This document shows positions 51,917 to 60,513 of a DNA stretch of 64,000 bases, piece by piece; the stretch's first letter is position 1, and each line of letters starts with the position of its first letter. Source of the DNA: Rhodoplanes sp963840055 (GTDB lineage: Bacteria > Pseudomonadota > Alphaproteobacteria > Rhizobiales > Xanthobacteraceae). The stretch is from NCBI GenBank assembly GCA_963840055.1, contig CAWIXM010000054.1:60124-124123 (forward strand), read 5' to 3'. The translations under genes were made by a program, and so were the position numbers. The notes beneath the pieces were generated by a model, which made no database searches, was not told the origin of the DNA, and worked only from the letters and a program-made list of their open reading frames with translations.

Positions 51917-52255
51917 ATGCGCTCAATCACGTCTGCCGCACTTCTCGCCGCCGCGGCTTTTGCCATGCTGCAGGCGCCGGCCGAGGCCGCGCCACGGAAA
52001 CGCTCTTACCATCCGCCTCGATACATTTACTACGGTCGAGCAGATCGGGCCCCGACCCGGATTACCGTGCGCAAGCGGTCCTTCCTCGATCCGGGCACCG
52101 AGTCGAAGACGTTCGCGCAGCACTACTCCAATTATTTTGCGTCGCCGTCATATACAATCTTCCCGAGCTATTTCGATTACAGCGTCGCGCCGGGATCGTG
52201 GTCGCGCATGCCGCTTCCGGGCCTCTACGACATTCCCGGGTGGGATTCGCGCTAA
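51917..52255 (+). CDS. small secreted protein of unknown function
   Basis: A 112-residue protein with a clear signal peptide (cleavage likely after APAEA near residue 24) and a mature part rich in Arg, Tyr, Ser and Pro (RKRSYHPPRYIYYGRA, DPGTESKTF, SYFDYSVAPGS). It has a GGGGGAT site before ATG. Similar short secreted proteins are common and uncharacterised in this bacterial group; I do not recognise a family. Confidence 0.7.
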   Translation: MRSITSAALLAAAAFAMLQAPAEAAPRKRSYHPPRYIYYGRADRAPTRITVRKRSFLDPGTESKTFAQHYSNYFASPSYTIFPSYFDYSVAPGSWSRMPLPGLYDIPGWDSR

Positions 52256-52336
52256 CAAGCTGCACGCGTTGCGTGCCGCAGCCTGCTCCGGTTGCCGTGG
52301 GGCGCAACCGGAACCGGCGAACACGTGACTGCGACG

Positions 52337-53449
52337 TCAACCGGCTAGCCCGGCAAATTCCGTAAGCACCGCTTCGCCCATCTCGGCCGTGCTGACGGCT
52401 TTTTCGCCCGCCGCGACGATGTCGGCGGTGCGCAGACCTTTGTCGAGCGCAGCCGCGATTGCCTGATCGATCATGTCCGCCTCCCGCGCCAATCCGAAGG
52501 AATAGCGCAGCGCCATGCCGAAAGACGCGAGCATGGCGATCGGATTGGCGATCCCCTTGCCGGCGATGTCGGGCGCGGAGCCATGCACCGGCTCATACAG
52601 CGCTTTGCGCTTGCCGGTCTTGGCGTCAAGCTCGCCAAGTGAGGCGGAGGGGAGCATGCCGAGCGAGCCGGTGAGGATCGCCGCTACGTCGGACAGCATG
52701 TCGCCGAACAGATTGTCGGTGACGATGACGTCGAACTGCTTCGGCCGGCGCACGAGCTGCATCGCGCCGGCGTCGGCGAGCTGGTGCTCGAGGGTGACGT
52801 CGGTAAACTCGCGTGCGTGCACTGCGGTGACGACCTCGTTCCACAACACGCCGGTCCGCATCACATTGCGCTTTTCCATCGAGGTGACTTTGTTGTGCCG
52901 CTTGCGCGCGAGCTCGAAGGCGACGCGGGCGATGCGCTCGATCTCGTAGGTGTCGTAGACCTGGGTGTCGATGGCGCGTTTCTGCCCGTTGCCGAGATCG
53001 ACGATGGTCTTCGGCTCGCCGAAATAGACCCCGCCGGTCAGTTCGCGCACGATCATGATGTCGAGCCCGTCCACCAGATCGCGCTTGAGGCTGGAGGCGT
53101 CGGCGAGCGCCGGATAGCAGATCGCCGGGCGTAGATTGGCGAACAGGCCGAGGTCCTTGCGCAGCCGCAGCAGCGCCGCCTCCGGCCGCACCTCATAGGG
53201 CACGCCGTCCCATTTCGGCCCGCCGACCGCGCCGAACAGCACCGCGTCGGTTGCATGCGCCTTGGCCATCGTCTCTTCGGTGACGGCGACCCCGTGCGCG
53301 TCATAGGATGAGCCGCCGACCAACCCCTCCTCGATCTCGAAGCGGCCGAGCTTGTGTTCGTTCATCCAGGCGATCAGCCGCTTGACCTCGGCCATCACTT
53401 CGGGGCCGATGCCGTCGCCGGGAAGCAGCAGGAGTTTTTGTGAGGACAT
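52337..53449 (-). CDS. leuB: 3-isopropylmalate dehydrogenase
   Basis: A 370-residue enzyme of the isocitrate/isopropylmalate dehydrogenase family with LLPGDGIGPEVMAEV at the N-terminus, RKDLGLFANLRP, the Tyr/Lys catalytic region and the NAD-binding motif VHGSAPDIAGKGIANP near residue 275. It makes 4-methyl-2-oxopentanoate for leucine. No leuC/leuD genes are in the window. Start ATG 53449 fits the family N-terminus exactly. Confidence 0.96.
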   Translation of the reverse strand: MSSQKLLLLPGDGIGPEVMAEVKRLIAWMNEHKLGRFEIEEGLVGGSSYDAHGVAVTEETMAKAHATDAVLFGAVGGPKWDGVPYEVRPEAALLRLRKDLGLFANLRPAICYPALADASSLKRDLVDGLDIMIVRELTGGVYFGEPKTIVDLGNGQKRAIDTQVYDTYEIERIARVAFELARKRHNKVTSMEKRNVMRTGVLWNEVVTAVHAREFTDVTLEHQLADAGAMQLVRRPKQFDVIVTDNLFGDMLSDVAAILTGSLGMLPSASLGELDAKTGKRKALYEPVHGSAPDIAGKGIANPIAMLASFGMALRYSFGLAREADMIDQAIAAALDKGLRTADIVAAGEKAVSTAEMGEAVLTEFAGLAG

Positions 53450-53651
53450 GGATTTGATTGCTCAGCCTGTTGCGCCAAGGGACTTCATTTTAGATGCATG
53501 CAAGAAATGCAAACTCCTCGTCAACCGAGCCGGAGCGTGTATCACATCCGGCCGCGGCTCGATAACGGCGAATGTCCCATAATTTCTGTGCTACAGGTTG
53601 CCCGCGGCGCCACCGCTATGAAAGCCGCCACTGACCGCCTATCTCACCTTC

Positions 53652-54704
53652 ATGCGCCCTGAAGACATGCTCATGCCGACGCCCGCGGGACTGTGCTGTC
53701 CTTCGGGCGCATTCCATATCGATCCGGTGCGCGCGGTCGACCGGGCGCTGATCACGCACGCGCATTCCGATCACGCGCGCGCCGGCCACCGGCACGTGCT
53801 CGCGACGCAGGAAACGCTCGACCTGATGCGGCTGCGTTACGGCGATGACTTTGCCGGGTCTGTGCAGCCGGTCGGGTATGGCGAGGTCGTGCGCCTCGAC
53901 GATGTTGCGGTGAGCTTTCATCCTGCCGGACACGTGCTCGGATCGGCGCAAATCCTGGTCGAGGGCAAAGGCATGCGCATCGTCGCCTCCGGCGACTACA
54001 AGGACCAAGCCGATCCGACCTGCTCGGCTTTCGCGCCGGTCGCGTGCGACGTCTTCATCAGTGAAGCGACGTTCGGATTGCCCGTGTTCCGCCACGGCGA
54101 TCCGGAGGGTGAAATCGCCAAGCTTCTGCGCTCGCTGGCGCTGTTTCCCGAGCGGGCGCATCTCGTCGGCGCCTATGCGCTGGGCAAGGCGCAGCGGGTG
54201 ATCGCGCTCCTGCGCGACGCGGGTTACGGCGAGCCGATCTATCTGCATGGCGCGCTCGGGACGATCACGCGTTATTACGCGGAGCGGTTCGATCTCGGCG
54301 AGCTGCGTTTTGTGCGCGATATGCCGAAGAGCAAGCTCGCCGGGGCGATTGTGCTTTGTCCGCCCGCAGCACTAAAGGACGTGTGGACGCGCGGCTTTCC
54401 TGATCCGATTGCATGCTTCGCCTCGGGCTGGATGCGGGTGCGGGCGCGCGCCCGCCAGCGCGGCGTCGAGCTGCCGCTGGTCATCTCCGATCATTGCGAC
54501 TGGGACGGGCTTACCCGCGCAATTCCGGCGACGGGCGCTTCCGAAGTGTGGGTCACGCACGGCGCCGAAGAAGCACTGGTGCACTGGTGCGAGACGCAAG
54601 GCCTTTCCGCCCGCCCGCTGCATCTCGTTGGCTATGGCGAGGAGGAAGATTCATCCGATGCTCCAGACGAGGCCGGCCACTGGCACTCCGGCGGCCACGC
54701 ATGA
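53652..54704 (+). CDS. ligase-associated DNA-damage-response exonuclease (MBL/beta-CASP fold)
   Basis: A 350-residue metallo-beta-lactamase-fold protein with the zinc-binding motif HAHSDH (His36, His38, Asp40, His41), the strand FHPAGHVLGSAQI, SGDYKDQ and the C-terminal beta-CASP signature DHCDWDGL. Family members act as DNA exonuclease together with an ATP-dependent ligase and an Lhr-like helicase. It overlaps the ligase start as ATGA, so they are co-translated. Several ATGs lie within 30 bases; 53652 matches the usual N-terminus. Confidence 0.88.
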   Translation: MRPEDMLMPTPAGLCCPSGAFHIDPVRAVDRALITHAHSDHARAGHRHVLATQETLDLMRLRYGDDFAGSVQPVGYGEVVRLDDVAVSFHPAGHVLGSAQILVEGKGMRIVASGDYKDQADPTCSAFAPVACDVFISEATFGLPVFRHGDPEGEIAKLLRSLALFPERAHLVGAYALGKAQRVIALLRDAGYGEPIYLHGALGTITRYYAERFDLGELRFVRDMPKSKLAGAIVLCPPAALKDVWTRGFPDPIACFASGWMRVRARARQRGVELPLVISDHCDWDGLTRAIPATGASEVWVTHGAEEALVHWCETQGLSARPLHLVGYGEEEDSSDAPDEAGHWHSGGHA

Positions 54705-56605
54705 ACCGCTTCGCCGAATTGCTCGATCGCCTCGCCTATGAGCACGGCCGCAACGCCAAGCTGCGGCTGATGACCGAGTTTTTCCGCACGACGCCCGATC
54801 CCGAGCGCGGCTATGCGCTGGCGGCGCTCACCGGCGCGCTGTCGTTCCCGCACGCCAAGCCCGGCCTCATCCGCGCTTTGATCGCCGAGCGCACCGACCC
54901 GGTGCTGTTCGCCCTGTCCTACGACTATGTCGGCGATCTCTCGGAAACCGTCGCACTGATGTGGCCGACGCCGCAGCGGCCTGCTGCGCATTCGCCCGAA
55001 CCATCTGCTCCCTCCCCCCTTGAGGGGGAGGGTTTGGGTGGGGGGTATCGTCCGGACTGCGACGGGTCAGACTCACCCCCCTCCCGGAGCGCTTCGCGCT
55101 CCGACCTCCCCCTCATGGGGGGAGGTGTCGAACAAAGCGATCCGGGAGAGGTGCAGGCTGCGGAGCTGCAGCAATGCATTCAGCAGATAGCGCCCTCCCT
55201 CACCGAAGTGGTCGCCACGCTCACAACGTTGGGAAAGGCGGAGCTGCCGGGCCGGATCGCGCGCTGGCTCGATGCGCTGGACGAGACCGGACGCTGGGCG
55301 CTGTTGAAGCTCGTCACCGGCGCCCTGCGCATCGGCGTCTCGGCCCGGCTCGCCAAGACGGCGCTCGCTGCCCTCGGCGGCAAGGACCCCGACGAGATCG
55401 AAATCCTCTGGCCTGCGATCACGCCGCCCTATGTCGATCTCTTCGCCTGGATCGAAGGCCGGAACGATAAACCGCTCGTCGCCGATCCCGCGCCGTTTCG
55501 CCCGCCCATGCTCTCGCATGCGCTCGAAACGAGCGACTTCGCGAAGCTCGATCCGGCGGAATATTTCGCCGAATGGAAATGGGACGGCATCCGCGTGCAG
55601 GCGGCCGCAGGCGTGCGGCCCGACGGCCGGCGCGTGGCGCGCCTCTATTCGCGCACCGGCGAGGATATTTCCCGCGCCTTTCCCGATCTCGTCGACGCGT
55701 TCGCTTTCGACGGCGCGCTCGACGGCGAACTTTTGATCATGCGCGGGGGCGAAGTGCAGTCATTCGCCATGCTGCAGCAACGGCTGAACCGGAAAACTAT
55801 CACGCCGCAGCTACTCGCCGAGTTTCCCGCGCATCTGCGCGCCTATGACCTCTTGACCGAGGCCGGCGAGGATTTGCGCGACGAGCCTTTATCGGCACGG
55901 CGCCCACGATGCGAAGCGTTCATCGCGCGCCTGTCGTCTCCGCGCATCGACCTCTCGCCGCTCATCCCCTTCGCCGACTGGGATGCGCTGGCGCGGGCGC
56001 GCGAGAACCCGGCGGCGGCTGGCGCCGGGTCGGATGCCGACGCGATCGAAGGTGTGATGATCAAGCGCCGCGACGCGCCCTATCTGCCGGGCCGGCCAAA
56101 GGGCCTGTGGTGGAAATGGAAGCGCGACCCGTTCGTGGTCGACGCCGTGCTGATGTATGCGCAGCGCGGCCACGGCAAGCGCTCGTCCTATTATTCCGAC
56201 TACAGTTTCGGCCTGTGGACCGCGGGCGAGGAGGGCGACGAACTGGCGCCGGTCGGCAAGGCCTATTTCGGCTTCACCGACGCCGAACTCGCCGAGATCG
56301 ACCGTTTCGTCCGGCGTAACACGATTAACCGCTTTGGTCCGGTGCGCGAAGTCGTGCACGAGCGCGACCGTGGGCTTGTTTTCGAAGTCGCGTTCGAAGG
56401 TCTGCAACGCTCGGCTCGCCACCGGTCGGGCATCGCCATGCGCTTCCCGCGCATCAGCCGGTTACGCTTCGACAAGCAGCCAAGCGACGCCGACCGGCTG
56501 GAGACGCTGCTGCACATACTGGAGGCGGCGGAGCGAACGCCGGCTTCGGGCGGGCGCGTCATCGAACCGGCGCTTGCGCGCACCAGCCGCCGCAAGGGCG
56601 GGTAA
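54701..56605 (+). CDS. ATP-dependent DNA ligase (ligase-associated damage response) with a repeat-derived insertion
   Basis: From ATG 54701 the product has 634 residues, about 80-100 more than is usual for this family. The N-terminal DNA-binding helices (1-90 and about 155-250) flank a low-complexity segment (about 104-143) encoded by palindromic repeat R5. The nucleotidyltransferase domain has motif I KWDG with Lys293 as AMP acceptor, followed by the OB-fold (about 495-615, WWKWKRDPFVVDAVLMYAQ). It seals nicks and probably works with the adjacent exonuclease. The IS30 copy begins 27 bp after its stop, where an Lhr helicase or phosphoesterase gene is found in relatives. Confidence 0.9.
   Translation: MNRFAELLDRLAYEHGRNAKLRLMTEFFRTTPDPERGYALAALTGALSFPHAKPGLIRALIAERTDPVLFALSYDYVGDLSETVALMWPTPQRPAAHSPEPSAPSPLEGEGLGGGYRPDCDGSDSPPSRSASRSDLPLMGGGVEQSDPGEVQAAELQQCIQQIAPSLTEVVATLTTLGKAELPGRIARWLDALDETGRWALLKLVTGALRIGVSARLAKTALAALGGKDPDEIEILWPAITPPYVDLFAWIEGRNDKPLVADPAPFRPPMLSHALETSDFAKLDPAEYFAEWKWDGIRVQAAAGVRPDGRRVARLYSRTGEDISRAFPDLVDAFAFDGALDGELLIMRGGEVQSFAMLQQRLNRKTITPQLLAEFPAHLRAYDLLTEAGEDLRDEPLSARRPRCEAFIARLSSPRIDLSPLIPFADWDALARARENPAAAGAGSDADAIEGVMIKRRDAPYLPGRPKGLWWKWKRDPFVVDAVLMYAQRGHGKRSSYYSDYSFGLWTAGEEGDELAPVGKAYFGFTDAELAEIDRFVRRNTINRFGPVREVVHERDRGLVFEVAFEGLQRSARHRSGIAMRFPRISRLRFDKQPSDADRLETLLHILEAAERTPASGGRVIEPALARTSRRKGG
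55010..55128 (+). repeat. palindromic repeat R5 copy inside the ligase gene
   Basis: CCTCCCCCCTTGAGGGGGAG on the left and CTCCCCCTCATGGGGGGAGG on the right form hairpins, with CGGAGCGCTTCGCGCTCCG between. The build matches intergenic elements of this kind. The reading frame passes straight through. Confidence 0.85.
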
Positions 56606-56867
56606 GTTGCAGCACCTGGTGTTTTTATTAGGACGCCGTTTCAAATCCGAAGTGCAACAGGGCAGCATAGACGGCATGGCGGAGTGAGTGGCGGGGGAAA
56701 GGGTCGGGGTCAAGGGCTTTAGTCGCCGGAGACGATGCGAGCGCAGCGAGCACCCTTGAGGCCGACGTTTTCTCCCGCCAGACTTTGCCATGTTGTGTAT
56801 GCCGGTTTTTCTGGCGGTCAGATGGAAGACTATCCTTGCGTGGGACAGCACATCTCACGGAGGAAAA

Positions 56868-57569
56868 ATGCCCGAAGGCTATCTCCATCTGACCTGCGAA
56901 CAACGCTGCCAGATTTACGCGCTCTTGCAAAGCGGCCACTCGCAAGCCCACATCGCGCGGCAAATTGGCGTCGATCCGTCGACGATCAGCCGCGAGCTTG
57001 TTCGCAACACCGGCGCGCGCGGCTATCGCTTCAAGCAAGCGCACGAGAAGGCCTCGCAGAGACGCCAAGAGGCCTCGGACAAGCCGCGCAAAATAACGCC
57101 AGATTTGGTGGAGCTGATCGAAGAAAAACTGACGCAACAGCAGTGGAGTCCCGATCAGATCAGCGGGCGTCTGGCGAAGGATGGCGTCGCCTTTATCAGT
57201 CACGAGCGCATCTATCAGCATGTCTGGAAAGACAAGAAAGACGGGGGCACGCTGTATCTTCACTTGCGTCACAGCGGCAAAAAATACAACAGGCGCAAGG
57301 GCAAGAATTCGGGGCGCGGGCTGATTCCGAACCGCGTCGATATCGATCAGCGGCCTCCTATTGTCGCCGCAAAAATCCGCATCGGAGACTGGGAGGCCGA
57401 CACGATTATCGGCGCCAATCACAAAGGCGTTGTCATGTCGCACGTCGAGCGAACCTCCAAATACACCAAGCTCGCCAAACTGCCGGACAAGAACGCGGAC
57501 TCTGTCGTGCAGGCCTGCGCACGCGTGCTTTTGCCGCTCGCTGACCAAATCGAAACAATCACTTACGAC
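56868..57569 (+). pseudogene. IS30 transposase, N-terminal fragment
   Basis: Starts at ATG 56868 and runs to Asp234 (TITYD), where the IS4-family element interrupts the gene. It keeps the helix-turn-helix and the first two acidic residues but lacks the final catalytic Glu. The reading frame would continue into the insert and stop at 57614. Confidence 0.9.
57561..57569. repeat. 9-bp target-site duplication, left copy
   Basis: ACTTACGAC at 57561-57569 is repeated exactly at 58883-58891 on the other side of the IS4-family element; in the intact IS30 copy it occurs once. Confidence 0.95.
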
Positions 57570-58882
57570 CACTGGTGTCCGGTTGACGGTGAGGAGCGTT
57601 CTGGAAAGAGCTGATCTGGCAGGAGCTTGCCACCGAAAATGGGTGGTGTCGATTTGAACTTGGTCGGGCGCTATTCGGAGTTTTTCCGAGGAGTCGCCCG
57701 TGAACATCGGCAAGACGCTTTTCGCCCAGCTGATGGATTTTCTGCCTTGGAGCACTTTTGCGCGGATTGTTACCCGCTACGGTGGCGACGCCCGGGTGCG
57801 AACGCTGTGTTGTGCCGAGCAATACCGCGCGATGGCGTTTGCGCAACTGACCTATCGAGAGAGCCTGCGCGATATCGAGGTCTGCCTATCGGCGCGCGCG
57901 TCGAAACTCTATCACATTGGTTTTCGCGAGCCGGTCCGACGATCAACTCTGGCCGACGCGAACGAGACGCGCGACTGGCGCATTTACGCGGAGTTCGCTC
58001 ACCGTCTGATTGCCCATGCGAGGAAGCTCTATGCCAGCGAAAGCCTGGGCATGGAGCTGGCCAACACGGTCTATGCTCTGGATTCCACGACCATCGATCT
58101 GTGCCTGTCGCTATTTCCATGGGCGCACTTTCGCTCCACCAAGGCGGCGGTGAAGATGCACACGTTGCTCGATCTGCGCGGCAACATCCCGAGCTTCGTT
58201 CACATCTCGAACGGCAAGCTGCACGACGTTCACGCTCTCGATTTGCTGATCCCCGAAGCAGGCGCCATCTACGTCATGGATCGCGGCTACATCGACTTCG
58301 CGCGCCTTTACGTCTTGCAGCAGGCTGGCGCCTTCTTCGTCACCCGTGCCAAGTCGAACCTGGATGCGCACCGCGTCTACTCGGCGCCGACAGATCGGGC
58401 GACCGGTATCATTGCCGACCAGACTATCGCATTGGATGGCTATTCTACCAGCAAGGACTATCCCGTTCATCTGCGCCGCGTCCGATTCAAGGATGCCGCA
58501 TCGGGAAAAAGGCTGGTGTTTCTTACCAACCATTTTACCCTGCCGGCGGCATTGATCTGCGACCTATACAAGAGCCGCTGGCAGGTCGAACTGTTCTTCA
58601 AATGGATAAAGCAGCATCTTCGGATCAAGCAGTTTTACGGCACGTCGGACAACGCGGTGAGGACGCAAATATGGATCGCGGTTTCCGTCTACGTCCTGGT
58701 TGCCATCGTCAAGAAGCGCCTCGGCTTGGAGGCCTCTCTCTACACTTTGCTCCAGGTTTTCTCGGTCACCCTCTTCGAGAAAATGCCGATGTCCCAGGCA
58801 TTTTCCGAAAGCACAACCACTTTCGAAGACGGCGAACTCAGCAACCAGCTGAATCTGTTCGACTATTAACCGGACAGTAGTG
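57570..58882 (+). mobile_element. IS4-family insertion sequence, 1313 bp
   Basis: It begins CACTGGTGTCCGGTTGA and ends with the inverse of CACTACTGTCCGGTTAA, giving 17-bp imperfect terminal inverted repeats. It is flanked by a perfect 9-bp target duplication and carries one transposase gene. Confidence 0.93.
57700..58869 (+). CDS. IS4-family transposase
   Basis: A 389-residue transposase with an N-terminal DUF4372-like domain (about 1-75) and a DDE core: Asp128 in ALDSTTIDL, Asp194 in MDRGYIDF and the IS4 signature Y-x2-R-x3-E-x6-K with Tyr290, Arg293, Glu297 and Lys304. All catalytic residues are present, so the element may be mobile. The start ATG 57700 has a fitting N-terminus (MNIGKTLFAQLMDFLPWSTF). 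Confidence 0.93.
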   Translation: MNIGKTLFAQLMDFLPWSTFARIVTRYGGDARVRTLCCAEQYRAMAFAQLTYRESLRDIEVCLSARASKLYHIGFREPVRRSTLADANETRDWRIYAEFAHRLIAHARKLYASESLGMELANTVYALDSTTIDLCLSLFPWAHFRSTKAAVKMHTLLDLRGNIPSFVHISNGKLHDVHALDLLIPEAGAIYVMDRGYIDFARLYVLQQAGAFFVTRAKSNLDAHRVYSAPTDRATGIIADQTIALDGYSTSKDYPVHLRRVRFKDAASGKRLVFLTNHFTLPAALICDLYKSRWQVELFFKWIKQHLRIKQFYGTSDNAVRTQIWIAVSVYVLVAIVKKRLGLEASLYTLLQVFSVTLFEKMPMSQAFSESTTTFEDGELSNQLNLFDY

Positions 58883-59176
58883 ACTTACGACAATGGAAAA
58901 GAGTTCGCCTCTCACGCCCAAATCGCAACCTCGCTGGGGGCACTATCCTATTTTGCCAAGCCCTATCACTCGTGGGAACGCGGCCTCAACGAACACACTA
59001 ACGGCCTCTTCAGGCAGTACTTCCCAAAAGGTTCCGACTTCTCTATTTTGTCCGATGCCGATGTCCAAAGGGTCGAGGACAAACTCAACTCTCGCCCCAG
59101 AAAGATACTCGGCTACCAAACCCCTCGCGAGATTTTCTTCAGCGCCAGAAATCTGCCCGTTGCACTTCACTGTTGA
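58883..59176 (+). pseudogene. IS30 transposase, C-terminal fragment
   Basis: Resumes at the duplicated target (TYDNGKEF) and runs to the normal stop, containing the final Glu motif ERGLNEHTNG. It has no proper start of its own; GTG 58880 lies in the inserted element's end. Confidence 0.9.
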
Positions 59177-59218
59177 ATGGGCGAGAGTGAATTCCGAGGG
59201 AATCGAGCCAAAATCCGC

Positions 59219-59285
59219 TCGTCCCCGCGAAGGCGGGGACCTAAGTGAACAGAGGCGCTGGATTCCCGCTTGCGCGGGAATGAAC
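59219..59285. repeat. dispersed palindromic repeat R7
   Basis: Two hairpins, GTCCCCGCGAAGGCGGGGAC and TTCCCGCTTGCGCGGGAA, joined by a short spacer, the familiar form of short interspersed elements in this group. Confidence 0.75.
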
Positions 59286-59380
59286 GAACATAAGTCGATC
59301 TGAGCGGAATTAGTTCTAGCCTAGACTTGGGCGATATTTGAGTTCACTTACCCATTTAGGAATCTGCTACCTTCTCTGGT

Positions 59381-59812
59381 ATGGGAATCAAGTATCCCGT
59401 TGGGGTAGGGACAATACTAATTTGCGATTATAACCGGGGCGGCTTCCAACCCCCGGAGATGGTCAAACGTCGTCCCGCTATCGTCATTTCCCCGCGCCTT
59501 CCTTACAGGGATGGCCTTTGTACAGTCGTGCCCATTTCCGGCACTGAGAATGAACGGCCGTCTGATTACTGCGTTCGCCTTGAATTCGATCCGCCGCTTC
59601 CCGATCCGTTTTCGTATACGGTTGCTTGGGCAAAATGCGATATGCTGGCAACGGTTAGCTTTGAACAACTCGATCTTTTTCGCAGCGGAAAAGATCATGA
59701 GGGCAAGCGAAAATATCTTCATCCAATCCTGCCTGAGAACGACCTTGAGCGTGTGAAAAGAGGAATTTTATTCTCTCTTGGCATGGGAAACTTGACTTTA
59801 GAGACTAAATAA
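59381..59812 (+). CDS. PemK/MazF-like toxin, no partner nearby
   Basis: A 143-residue protein with the family pattern GTILICDYNRGGFQPPEM, VKRRPAIVISP, CTVVPISGT and the long C-terminal helix region. The MVKRRPAIVIS strand is the PemK/MazF beta-barrel signature. No antitoxin gene precedes it and no short frame on either side looks like one, so it is an orphan or is controlled from elsewhere. It is more AT-rich than the neighbours and lies near IS30 and a tRNA-like fragment, which suggests acquisition. No good ribosome-binding site is visible at ATG 59381. Confidence 0.75.
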   Translation: MGIKYPVGVGTILICDYNRGGFQPPEMVKRRPAIVISPRLPYRDGLCTVVPISGTENERPSDYCVRLEFDPPLPDPFSYTVAWAKCDMLATVSFEQLDLFRSGKDHEGKRKYLHPILPENDLERVKRGILFSLGMGNLTLETK

Positions 59813-59923
59813 CGAAATGATTTGTTGATTGCTCGCTGGTAGCTAGGAGCTTGGACGGCCTCGCAATCCGCCCAATTGGGTTCGAGTCCCAAGCCGGTTG
59901 AGCCTCAAGACCCGAAAGGGCAG

Positions 59924-59964
59924 CCCTGCCATGGCCATAACAAGCCCGGCAGGGTCCTTTTTTT
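59924..59964 (+). terminator. intrinsic terminator
   Basis: CCCTGCC (59924-59930) pairs with GGCAGGG (59948-59954) and is followed by TCC and seven T. It follows the toxin gene and the tRNA-like stretch. Confidence 0.85.
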
Positions 59965-60012
59965 GTGGGTCAGGTATTATCCCCCCAAGGCTTGGATGTC
60001 TGGAGCTGCCCC

Positions 60013-60327
60013 ATGTCCAATCCTGAACGCCAGTTATCCGGCCCGAACCGTCAGCCGTATGGTCGGGAGATCACCCGGTTTCTCGGCGGATCGCCCCTGT
60101 CCGTCGCGGTGCGGCTGGCGATGCTGTCGATCATCGTCGGCATGATCCTGTCGGCGATCGGGCTCGATCCCCTCGACATCGTCCAAAGCATCGACGCGCT
60201 TTTCCGCACGGTGTGGAACATGGGCTTCGACGCTGTGGTGTGGGTATGGCGGTATTTCCTGCTCGGCGCAGTGCTGGTGATCCCGATCTGGCTCATCGTC
60301 CGTCTGACGAAAAGCATCACGGGCTGA
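60013..60327 (+). CDS. DUF6460-type small membrane protein
   Basis: A 104-residue protein (ATG 60013, GGAG upstream) with two membrane segments: SVAVRLAMLSIIVGMILSAI (about 30-49) and WRYFLLGAVLVIPIWLIVRL (about 79-98). The central GLDPLDIVQSIDALFRTVW resembles the DUF6460 group found in alphaproteobacteria. No function is known. The in-frame ATG at 59965 lies before the ribosome-binding site and is less likely. Confidence 0.75.
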   Translation: MSNPERQLSGPNRQPYGREITRFLGGSPLSVAVRLAMLSIIVGMILSAIGLDPLDIVQSIDALFRTVWNMGFDAVVWVWRYFLLGAVLVIPIWLIVRLTKSITG

Positions 60328-60439
60328 CCGAGGTTGGCAGGCTGGCGCCCCGTCGTCCGGCTGAGATCCTGTGATCATGATCGGCATAACGGATGCCTCC
60401 CCGAGCGCCCGGAGTGCCAACGTCCAACAGATAATTTTT

Positions 60440-60453
60440 TTAGATATATCTAA
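60440..60453. promoter_or_regulatory. palindromic operator, copy 1 (PadR)
   Basis: TTAGATATATCTAA is a perfect 14-bp palindrome upstream of the PadR gene. A near-repeat lies at 60489-60500. PadR regulators typically bind AT-rich palindromes at their own promoters. Confidence 0.65.
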
Positions 60454-60488
60454 CTTGCAAAAGGCGAGGCGCTGTGCGATATTATAAT

Positions 60489-60500
60489 CGATATATCTAA
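60489..60500. promoter_or_regulatory. operator-like repeat, copy 2 (PadR)
   Basis: CGATATATCTAA shares the GATATATCTA core with copy 1; its centre is 47 bp downstream, just before the PadR ribosome-binding site AAGAAAGGA. Confidence 0.6.
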
Positions 60501-60513
60501 GAAAGGACGAAAT

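Larger units (their letters stand above)
56633..59183 (+). mobile_element. IS30-family element, second copy, split by an IS4-family insertion
   Basis: The ends ACGCCGTTTCAAATCC (left) and GAATGGGCG (right) match the intact copy at 11462-12690. Total length is 2551 bp, equal to 1229 plus the 1313-bp insert and 9-bp duplication. The two IS30 copies look nearly identical, so transposition was recent. Confidence 0.92.

Noticed and set aside
59829..59904. a functional tRNA gene
   Set aside because: D-arm and T-arm-like parts are present, but the acceptor stem does not pair and the anticodon stem has a mismatch with an odd loop.
60455..60488. TTGCAA...TATAAT as the PadR promoter
   Set aside because: The spacer is 22 bases, too long; GATATT at 17 bases is possible but weak, so no promoter is called.
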